From Haliclystus octoradiatus (lineage: Eukaryota > Cnidaria > Staurozoa > Stauromedusae > Haliclystidae), in contig OU744447.1 of assembly GCA_916610825.1 (NCBI GenBank), positions 20,615,563 to 20,679,562 of the forward strand: DNA of 64,000 nucleotides, in the 5' to 3' direction. The notes under the pieces are model-generated. The model saw nothing but the letters and a program-made list of their open reading frames with translations. It searched no databases and had not been told where the DNA came from. Position numbers and translations under genes: made by a program. Shown piece after piece: positions 38,801-50,800 of this stretch (positions are counted from its first letter, which is position 1; each line of letters starts with the position of its first letter).

Positions 38801-41800
38801 TTAAATTATTAACATCGTTGTTTGACATCGAACTACGTCTTTTTCTGAGATGGGAGACATGTCGTAACGAAGGATATCCACGTACTAATACTCTAACCTT
38901 TTGTGGTGAAATTTGTTTTACAACTACACCTTCAGTCCATTTCTCATTACACCTTGCTGTTGATTTAGGCTTTACCCATACTTTTTCGTCGGTTACATAT
39001 GATTTCTCAAAATCGGGTTCATTAAGATCGAATTTAATAAACTTAAATTTAGGCTGATAATTAAATTTAATCCACCACAGTGGTACGTCCATTCTATTAG
39101 TAGGTAAATTATTATACCAATACACTGCTTCATTTATATCACATTTACTACGAGTAGCAATAGTTTTAATAGTTTTATGGTTTCTCTCGATAATACCAGT
39201 ACCTTGAGGACGATATGCTGCACGTGGAATTAATTTTACATTCCATTTATCACATAACTGTTTTACAGCGAATGAAGCAAAAGTGCTATAATTGTCCCAT
39301 AATATCATAATCATTTGGAGGTCCATGCTCTGTAAATATTGATAATAGTTGAGCACAAATTTGCTTTTCTCCTTTGTCATTAATTTTACGCCATATAGTA
39401 AATCGAGAAGGCCCACAGTCTATCATCGTAAAATATTTTGAGTGTTCATACTTTGTAACATCTGCTGAAAGTCTATACCAATTTTCATCTACTGACATTT
39501 TACCTTTTTTCCATACAATTGGTAACTGGTCGATTGATTTACACTCTTCACAGTTATCTACGACATTAGCAATTGCCTCACTATTGATATCTAAATCAGC
39601 TTTTTGAGCAATCCATTCTAACTGCTTCTTTCCTCCATGAGACATACAATGTAGAGATTTAGATGTATTATTATCGTCGATAATATCCTCCTGGGCTGTA
39701 GCTAAAACACAATTAATACTAGTACCGTTAGATTCGTGATTTGTTGGTTTATTTTCTAACCAATTTGATGGAACACGTGTTAATTCATCAGCCTTGTTTT
39801 GATCCGATCGTACAAGAATTATATCAATCTCTAAATTGTATTCATCAATAATAGAAGTAATTAAGTCTATTCGTCTTCTTATCAATAATTCTCCCGACGC
39901 TTTTGTGTGTAGCCTTTGTTTATCTAACAATGCGTCATTAATCCATGTATTAACTGCTGCTGAATCTGTCATTAATTTAAACTTTGTTAATCCCCAAGTA
40001 ACAGCCACATTTATTCCTTGTAGAGCTGCATCTAGTTCAGCAAGATTGATATGCTTCTCATCTTTGCGTAGCCAACAAGCGTCTTCGACGTTCTCTCCAT
40101 CGAATTCTATAACAACTCCAAGAGCTAATGAACTAGCATCAACCCAGACGCAATTATTTCCCGTAACACTCACATCCCAGTGTCCTTTGACCGGGTCATT
40201 AAGTTGAATACGCTTTAATAAATCTTTAACCATTGTAAGTATTGAATTTTCTAATACAGAGTCCCAGGTACAATGTGAAGATCTCCGTTTCAAATAACTA
40301 CAATTCATTCTTAACCATCGACATACAGGATGAATACCAACTAATCTACCGCATAATGTATAAAGTTCTCTTTTTGTTAAAGAAGATACATCGACATCAT
40401 TCAAGTTTAAATCATTACCACGTCTCCACCAAAGATGGTCTCCTTTTTGTTCAACTTTGAGACCAAGTACACGTACCTCACCGCCAGGTGTAGGTCTCTC
40501 GGGTGGTTTAGCAATAAGGCCATAACGATGTAAATGTTCAATTACCTTTTCTGCCGATATCATTGTTTCATCTACATAAATTTCGTCGATATATGCATCA
40601 CATGCTTTTTTAATTGATGGTTCTAAATCCAATACCTTTCGTAAAATTGTTATCATAATAAGCGGCGCTACATTTAAACCAAAGCCTAGACGAGTTAGAC
40701 GCCATCTTTTCTCCTGATGAATAACCGTTTGATAAGGCCATAGTTTAGAATTCACTCTCAATTGCAAATAAGCGTCTTTTAGATCTACAATTGCACACTT
40801 GGTACCACGCTTGCGCCATGTTCTTAACTTTGTCATGCATACATCACTAGCGCCAGAATAAATATCAACAGATTGATTTAATTCTCTAAAGTCCAATATA
40901 GGCCGCACCTTATTCTTTGCCTTTTGCACTACAGCAAATAATGGAATTAATGCCTTTGGTGGACCATGAATAGTTTCGTCATAAGGAATTAAATATTGTT
41001 TATCTATCCATTCTTGTATTTTTGTTTCGAATCCGATTTTTCATAAATTCGGGAGGTTCCCCATCGACCCACTTCCACTTTATTGTCCAATTATCTCCGT
41101 TAAATTCCGCCTCGAAATTGTTATTGTCAATTGCTATTGTTTCTATATTGTTGGCAGGAACCGACTTACAATTATCTATGTCATTCTCAAGAAGGGAATT
41201 GTTTTGATTATCACGTTCGTTATCATCTAATATATTGCACGCAGCATTAATATTCACTGGCTTTCCTAACATAAACTGTCCCGTAGGCATGACCGACATT
41301 CCACCAAATACTTTGATTGAATCAATACCTAAAATTACGTCAATACCAGTAATCATACGCGAAACAACAAAACACTGAACACAACTTTCCAAAGTCGATA
41401 TTTTGACATTCAAATACTTGTATCCAAGAAAGCTTACTTTTGAATCGTCAAGCATTACAACATTACTTTTACATGAATATAAATTTCTTTTAATAACATT
41501 ACTTGACACAACAGTATTTGAACTTCCAGTGTCAATAATAGCTTTATAGTTGATACCAATTATTATCACGTTAACATATAGTAAACCATTTATACCGGGA
41601 CCGCAACCGGTTACACAAAATTCACAATCCCTTAATCGTTTCCCTGCTTTGGTTTGCAACATCCTATTGCCATGTGGCCAATCTCTCCACAATTATAACA
41701 TACAACAGTGCCATTTCCTTGTTCTGTTGACGCTTTTCTTTCTGCCGATCTTTCTCAGTCTTTAAACCAACATCTATTAGTTGTGTGGCCTTTTTTATTA

Positions 41801-44800
41801 CAAATATCACAGGTGAAGACCTTTCTTTGTCTTGTACTCGAACTCGATGACGCAGCAGCAATAATCTCATGATTGGATCCAGTGTCAGCTTCTATCAGGA
41901 CTCTAGCACGGGACACCAATCTTTCGTCATGCGCTATTAGTAATGACCTTAGTTGCAGTCCGATGTTTTCAGGCAATCCTATTACAAATGCAACACCAGC
42001 GCCAGACATACCAGCCAAATCACATAATCTTTTTATATCAGCAAAGTACGCGTCCACATTGTCACCTGCTTTATATACTCTTTTTCTTAACTCAGCATAC
42101 GCCGCAAACTTTGATAGAGAGAATGCCGATAAAATTTTTTGTTTAACAAGTACAATGTTCTTCTGGTCTGCAGCTGGCATTTTCTGATATACTAAAAATG
42201 GTGGTCCTCTCAGTAATAAAGGAACCAGCGTGGCAGTATCTTCATCACTATAACTTTGTAATCTGGCAACGATTTCAAATCTTGACCACCATTCAGCTGC
42301 ATCACCTTCACCAGTATATGTCCCAACAACATCTGTGATTTTCAATTTTGCTGCTTTACTTTCATTAGGCATTCTGGCCCGTTAGCTTGTAAGATCAATA
42401 ATAACTCTTTATATATGATTCAAACACTTTAATCTTCAATTTCACTTTGGTCCAATCTAACTTGGACGACTTTAACAATTCACTTTTTACAATGCACTAT
42501 TGCACCGAAGTACATTTCTATTTATACGATATCGAAGAGAGGCTAGTCTCGCAATCACTCAGTCTTACAATAATCAATAGTATAGTAGAATTAGGAAGCA
42601 CATATAACTTGAGATAATTGCCTATATACAGTAATTGATTTGAGGCATATTATACATTAGCATGGATATCTAAAATTAGAATGACAAGCACAATCCAATT
42701 AATGCTGTAATTAAGTTTTACTGAGGAATCCTTTGCTTTTCTACATCGTTGAAAAAATTCATTTCAATAAAATTTTTTCCAATGTCATTTCTTCAAGTGT
42801 ATTTTACTACATGGAGATTGTTGAGAGATAAGATTATCTTTAATCGTTAAATGTTCTGTATGATTGATATGAACCATTATTATGATCTAGGAATTTAGTG
42901 ATTAAGAGATAGTTTAAATACAAATTTTGAGATAATGTGTTTGTCATGACAATAAGTCTTCTAGAATAGGTTTCTCCTAATATGCAAATGACGTACGGTA
43001 ACACTTCTGTCCCCACGAGCCACTCCCAAATTATAATAATAATCATAATAATAATTAAATTTCTATAGCGCTGAAGCTATAAATATTCTGAAGCTCTTCA
43101 CAATTTGAATAAATGAAAAAGTTTTACAAATTTTATTCTGATTATTCTAAACTTTATTATACGTTGCTCTGGTAGCTATTGGTTTATGATAAAATTTTGC
43201 AAATTTCTGTGCATTTGACAATCCTGCGGTGCGATTATGTCAGTTATTGGTAAACCCTGTTGCATAGTAGCGGAGGTAGCAGCGGCACGAGTGCTGTGAG
43301 AACTGATAGCATAGTAATGTCTATGCCTGATAAGGGCATTACAGTTTTAAGCCATCGAGCCATAGTATCTTTTGATTATAAAACTTTTTTTATAGCAGAT
43401 AATGAACTGGTTGTTAGTGTCACGGTGTGCCTCAGTTCTGTCCATATAATGTTGTATGCATTCAACTATGTTTAATGCAGGGCCTGTAGTAGGTATGCAC
43501 CGAAATTCGGTTCTGCCAAAGTTTTTCCGGATCTTCGGCCTCTTGGCCGAATTTTTGGTTCGGCCGAAATTTGACCTCCAATTTCGACTGTTTCGATTAT
43601 TTCGGCCAGCTTTTTTTGTACAAGTAGAATGTAGCCAATAATCATATCTGGTTATCTAAATCAAGACAATGTTCGATTCTATAATTCGTTCAATGTTCCA
43701 TAAAGTCTTCGATAGGAAAATAACAAGGACACACCGCACCACAAACCTTTAGCAATTTAATAATGCTTGTCTGTAGTATTATCGACCATGACTTGCACAT
43801 GCTGACCTTTCAAGTCAGAATTGAATGACTGCAAAGAAATAAATACAGCTAGCTTTTCTAAATAATTAATATGCTTCTTACTTTCCAGAGAAGACCAAAA
43901 TCCATTGGTTTTTCTATTGCCAAAAGAGCAATCCCAACCTGTGGTCGATTGATAGGACTGTACATAATTTTGACAGTGTCTATCCACCAATGTAGCCCCA
44001 TTAGTGGAGGTTGCATTAATTTCACATTGCCGTCATTACCCTGGTTGGCCTATAGAGCGTCTATTTTATCAAGCTCAATCATACAATAATGTAATGGACC
44101 AATGGTGACAGCAAAATTACTCTGGCCAAATCTCTGATACTAGGTTTGCTAGTACAAATCAGTATTATACACATGGCCTGTATTTTGGCCCCCTTTCTGG
44201 GTTAAGATGTACTTACATTCATTTCGAATTAATCACAAATCCAAGATAAGTAACACCTTGGGGCTGGAATAGATACTGATTTCTTGGGTGTGAAATACAA
44301 CCCTAAAGAACCTAAGCATTTTAAAGTATCAACTACATTTGTCATGTAGGCATCCAATGTGGCCCCTAATAAGATAGAGTCATTATTAGAAGCAAATGAC
44401 AGATGGTCCTGCTGTCTTAATGTAGCGAAAACAAGTTTAAGCAATTTGTAAAGACCTGTGGCCCTGACGAAGGTCCCATATGAAGGCACACATATTTGTA
44501 AAGTTCATTTTGCCAAGAAGATTTCAAATACTTTTGGTGACTTTGTGACACATTAATGGGGATATTTCTGGAATTTTCATTTTATTGAATACCATCCATT
44601 TGTTCTGTTGAATTTCAGCCCTTTGTTGTTGTTGTTGTTGAAGAGCAGCTATTTTGTGAGGAATAGACATTTGTTGATTAGCAGTTATTTGCTAAGGATC
44701 AGTCATTTGTTGATAAGCAGCCATTTGTTGTTGCTGTCTAATAGCAGCTACGTGTTGTTGTTGAACATCAACCATTTGTTTGTTGTCCATATACATTTTG

Positions 44801-47800
44801 TCCGTATACAGACATAAATCGTACATACACGCTTTTGCCATACATCTGAGCAGAATTCACCATTGGAAACTGCATTTGATTATAATCATATGATTTTGAC
44901 TCTTCTGTTTTGTCACATACAATCTCTCCCACTTGTGGGGCTTCGTCATTCTCTACAACATTAAGGACAGCTGCTGATGATGATTCCTCTAGAATCTTCA
45001 ACCTTTGTTACAGTATCATCGGATATTTTTGCTTCATCAGCTTCATCTTGTTTAATGATGTTTAATGATGTTCTCAATGGGTCATTCCATGTGAAATCGG
45101 CACTTTCTCGTCACCCCCTCGTCAAATTTAACAAAAACATATGTGCAAATACAACTCGATGAGCTGAGTTCAGAAATGTAACTTTTATCGAAAAATTTGC
45201 AACAGTGTCAATTTTATAACACTTTGAAGTTTCCGAAAAAGGTGTGAAAATCGTATTTTGTGCTTCATTTAAACGGTGATATCTTCACCATTTCTTATTA
45301 TAAATTAACGAATTAAAACGTCTGCAATACTTGAATAATTAATCTTTTCAAATATCGTAATTTTAATTCCGTAGAATCTATTTTAACTACCTAAAAAGTC
45401 GAAATAAAACTTTGAAAGAACATATCTGAAAAACCTATTAATTCATTCCGATGAAAAATACATAAAAAGTTGTGTTCTGTGTAGTAGATTATCGCTGTGT
45501 AGGTTATTCTGATGCGAAATTGCGATCCGCCCTGCTTTTTTACATTTTGTGTTCACAAAGCAATATTTTCGTTTTCAACTGGAGTCTTTCCGAGTTGATC
45601 AAATCGATGTCACAAGAACGCTAAGTGACTGATTCACACCTTTCGGTTTGCTCTGCTTGAATTATTTTTAGATCGCTCAACTCACAGTTCGCAAGTTATT
45701 GATGATCAATTCAATGACCATATGTCTATTTATACCTCATTCATAAACGTATATGATTTATTCATTTGCCGGTCTATTGAATCTTTCAAACTTTTCTATA
45801 TTTCAATTTTTTACGGCTTTTATGAAATGACTATTAAATGGACAACACAAAAGGAACATTGAACAGTTATTCTATAAAAAGCGATTTATTTCAAGAGATT
45901 GCTAACATTATTTGTTGTCATTAAAAAGAAGCCAGAAAGGTCGGATATCGACGTTAAATGTTAGTATATATTTTTATTGGTAATACATCCATATTAGTAG
46001 TTATAATACTGATGTACAGCTGTAGTCAAAAAGAAACCTCGAAGCGCCTAGAACATGAAGCTACAGGCACTATATTTATATATATTAATGCCATTATGAT
46101 GATTATTATATATTATTTTGAAATTGCTTTATTTAAATTTTTTATTTCGAAAAGTATTTCTATATTAGTTTCATTCAGTTTCTCTACGGCCGCTATTACC
46201 AGTTGAGTGCATTTGTCTCTTTTTGATCTTTTCTTGATACGGAACCACTGTCCTCAGTCGATGATCGTTTTCTTGGCATGCTGGTGGTGCTTGGTGAATG
46301 TTTTTCAAATTCTGAAAAAGTACGGAGGAATACAAAAATATTATAATTGAACATAATGGGGAAACCTGAGGACAAATAATAATAATAATCGATGTCACAA
46401 GAACGCTAAGTGACTGATTCACACCTTTCGGTTTGCTCTGCTCAAATTATTTTTAGATCGCTCAACTCACAGTTCGCAAGTTACTGATGATTAATTCAAT
46501 GACCATTTGTCTATTTATACCTCATTCATAAACGTATGTGATTTATTCATTTGCCGGTCTATTGAATCTTTCAAACTTTTCTATATTTCAATTTTTACGG
46601 CTTTTATGAAATGACTATTAAATGGACAACACAAAAAGAACATTTAACAGTTATTCTATAAAAAGCGATTTATTTCAAGAGATTGCTAATATTATTTGTT
46701 GTCATAAAGTTTTAGAAATTTACGTACTTTTTTACAAGGCATTTAACAAAAAATGTGTACTATGAATATTTACAATACAGTACAATAAAGTGTATATTAC
46801 TTAATAAACTTCTGTTATATCAACAGTATAGCCTACTGATTATAGTTATATTATTGTTGCATGAATTTTAATTGAACTATGAAATAAACTTATTATTGAT
46901 ATTATGTATTGTAATTGGTATTAAATAATTTTGCAACCTTTGTGACATCTGCCTCAGACAGAGTATATGTCCTACCAGTTGCCGTGGTTGGATCTACCAG
47001 GCAGATAATGTTTACTATGTTTACTTTTATCACATCGGGAAACCTTGGATACAGAAATGAGCCTGATGGACCAGGAGGTGTCAAACAACTCACCGTTGCA
47101 TCATCATTTTCTTCGTCGATGTAGAGAACACAACTGATGTACCATTTTGCAAAATAATGTAATGCAATAAAACCATGCACGTTTTCAATTGTGAGATCAT
47201 GGTCATCATGCGCTTGGACACTTTCTAAACTTTCCAAATATACAGTTCTTGATACAGTTGCAAATGATATATCTTTTACTTCCATAGAAGAAATTGACGG
47301 AGGGATAAAGCAATGACGGCTGCGGATTCCAACAATGGTTTTGGCAATTTTAAAACGATCTGACAAATCTTTTTCTTCGTCTGTTTTTCTTTTCTTCGTT
47401 TCAAAGTTTTGGGAGCCATCCTCAGTGGCAAGTAACATTGACATTTTATAGAGGGCTCGTTTTGGTAGAGGCGAAGCTCAATATAGCTGTGGGCATATCT
47501 GTTCCAAATACAGATTATATCATATCAAATTGACTTACTTGTAGTCCTCACAGAGCATACACTCCATTCTACCAGGTTCTACAAGAGCAGCATCTTTATG
47601 AATTGTCTTCTTGTGCTTACACAGCCCACAGTTAGTAGAATACTTATTGCTGCACATTATATTCTTTTTTATACTAGTTAATAAAGTACAATTCTCTTCA
47701 GATGGTTGACAAGGGGATATAAACAAGAAGCTTTATTATTGGTAGACCAACAGTATAACCAACCTTCTCTTTGCGTTCTTTGCCAACACCGCCATTGATG

Positions 47801-50800
47801 CTGTTGATCATTTGCTTTTCTGGAATAGAATAAGTGGTAAAATTTTGAGGAGTTTGACGATAGCATGGTTTGATTAGTTTTGTACAGATAAACTACTCAC
47901 TACTCTTCCAATGTTTTTATCTTCAACATCAATGCCAGTATCACTTCTTTTACTTGGATTTTGTTTTTCCTAATAGTAAAGAAGGTCTAGGTCAGCACAA
48001 TTACAGGTTCAGTGTGAAAGTATGACCCTTGGTCTTTTGTTACATTAACTGAATAGTGATCATTCATTATTCATTCATCATTTAGCTTCAACTCCAAAAT
48101 CTAATTTTTTTGTGTGTCATGTGCAGTTTAATTGAATAGCAATTACAATGGTTCAAGAAAAAAAATTTTAGTTCAGTGTTGCTTTCCCTGTAACATATTT
48201 TATTCTGCTCCCACTACTCCTCCAAATTTGACCTAAAAATTTAATATTTATAATGTCAGTCCAATTCACTTTTGACCTCATTCAATGTATTTCACTGTCT
48301 CTTTGAGTTGAACATCTGTGGAAACCAAAAGCTGAATTGAATCATGGTGAAATTGAATATTCCTTATGAATCCTGTAGGACTATGGCTCGATGTGAGAGA
48401 GACAGAAACAGCGACAATAATGTATATTTTAATAAGTGATAATCAACGTTTACAAGAAGATTGATTATCAGCTTCAAATGTAAGCTTTTTATTATAATTA
48501 ACAATGCGTGACATTAGAATGTAACCGTGCCCCCAACAATTGAACTCTTGTGACTTTTCCGTCGTTTAAAATACTTTTCTCTAGAAGGAGAGCAATGTTG
48601 AGTTCTGACTTATGGTTGAGATGGAACAACTTCTTCCTTACACGAAGATGTTAATTTACTGTTGATCCTCATGCGTTGTCTTGTGTCAGTTACGTAACCT
48701 CTTATCAGTTGAATGCAGAAATTGAGAATCCATATGCGTCTAAATTTTCTCCAAATTTTTTCATGATTTATTGAGTCAAAGGCCTTGCTCAGATCCATAG
48801 CTACGATTGTCACACATTTTCCACTGTCAGCTGATCGATGCCAATCTTCTGTTGCTTTGTATAGTGCTGCCTCGCAAGAATGGGTTTTTAGATATCCTGA
48901 CAGTGGTCTAGACCACCACAGGTTGTTTGTCATCACATGGTTACATATTTGGTCGTTGAGCAGCTTCTCAAAGAACTTTAATAGTACTACCAGGAGAGTT
49001 ATAGGACAATCTTGCTTGGGAATGGCAGAGACAAGTCCACTTAAACGACATATCATTGTATTCTCCATAATATCAACGTTTGATAACAGGAATACTCCCT
49101 GCATTTATCAGCAGTAAAGGGACTGACATACGCATAGAGTTGATCACCGTAACAAAATTTGCATAAACTGTGGAAATGGATCATTGACTAGAATTTATTG
49201 AATTGATAGAGTCTAAAATTATTCTCTTCTTACCTGCAGAGCGTTGACTATTGGTACCAAATACTGGAGAGTCGTTTTCAATAGATATGGTATTGATGTT
49301 GGTGTTTATTTGAACAATGTCATCATCATCTTTGGTTAAATCAATGTAATTATTTCCACTGCATTCTGATTGGCTGATTGTTTTTGCTCTTTTATTTGAA
49401 CGAGAACATACGATAACTACCAATAAGCTAACTATTTCAAATTCAAATTTAACTTCAAATGAATAAATCAAAACAGGCGCTAAAACAGTAATCTGGTTAT
49501 CCAGCAATTGTTTTTGTCACAATTACGCCAGCGAGAACATTCTTCAAAACTCTGATTTCTCTCATCTTGCCTGGAATTAGCAGTTTGGTCTGCTAGCTTG
49601 TAAGACTATGGCTCAATGTGAGAGAAACAGAAACAGCGACACAGCAAGACTGATTATCAGTTTACGATAAAGCTATTTATCACAATTAACAATGCAAGGC
49701 AAATATATAGAATGTAAACAATCATGACGGAAATGAATCATTCATAACAATGCAATAACAAATTAATCTACAGAGAATACATTTCACATCACATAAACAA
49801 ATACTTCTCAACATCATGTATTACTAGCAATCTAAATACTACACTTCACCCAGATTTATAACAACATAAATCACACAACAAATCACTGTATAACAAATCA
49901 CTTACCACCAGTGTTTTCCTTTCTAAACTGGAGCAATTCATGCATCTCATCTTCACCTTTTTCAACTTGTCGCAGCACTGATTGAATTTTTTTTATCTGT
50001 TTTATATCTCGTGGCAGTTGTTCTGCAAAGGAAGTGCCAAACATTTCTCTATGCAAATATGACTTGCTATTGTGAGGGCCAGCGTTGGACCTCACTTCTT
50101 CTTTGATTATAATCTTTGTGGATGATGCCATAGCGACAAATTGAATTCTTTCCAATTATCATTACATCTCTATCCCCAGGGAACTCATACTCGATAATTC
50201 CTTTTGCTCTTAAAACCGGAACAAAGGTATAATTGTATTTCTTCGTCCAAGAAATGTTGTGGAGTACGGTGGATTAGCGGCACTCTGGATTTGATTTGAT
50301 TTGGCATTGCAGTACGATTGAATGAGCATACTATCGCTAAATTCTTCATCTGCAAGTAGATACAAAACATTTTTGCTGTGACTAAGTGCACTTATTAGAG
50401 TATTTGCTGAACACTATTATTGTGCTGTTAACGTTGGAGCCATCAGGAAGAAAAACAGCATTTATTATACTCAAAAAGATCTGAAGGTTTATTCTCCTGT
50501 TTTTTATTAGGGCAATACAGTACAATATTGCAGAAAAATTTGAAAGGAGCTTAATAATTACGTTGGCAGGATGCACCAATTCAAGGATAGGCCACACTCT
50601 TGAAATATTGGCTTCCCATCAATATATATGCAGAACGAACTTAACCTTGCTCTCCTTTTTCATTGATATGAATCAATCTGGTGACTTTTCTCTTTGCGAT
50701 GTCATGCGTTTCATTTGATAGCACAACAAAGTATGCTTTTTCATCATATTGGCGGATCGAACATCTTATATCGGATCTGGGATAAAGTATATGAAATCAT

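Larger units (their letters stand above)
38418..42574 (-). mobile_element. LTR retrotransposon, near-complete
   Basis: Two 182-bp direct LTRs (38423-38604 and 42388-42569), each TGTAAG...CTTACA, differing at one base, with a perfect 5-bp duplication ATAAT (38418-38422, 42570-42574). Order on the minus strand: gag, protease, RT, RNase H, integrase, as in Ty3/gypsy and BEL elements; I favour a divergent Ty3/gypsy-type lineage but cannot place it. Young by LTR identity, yet pol lies in several frames. Copies of this kind are genome residents, not host genes. Confidence 0.93.

Noticed and set aside
38779..42187. Several + strand frames inside the LTR retrotransposon
   Set aside because: All overlap the minus-strand gag-pol reading, which has recognisable domains; these are antisense shadows.
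45608..46704. Terminal inverted repeat DNA transposon
   Set aside because: The two blocks are in direct, not inverted, orientation.
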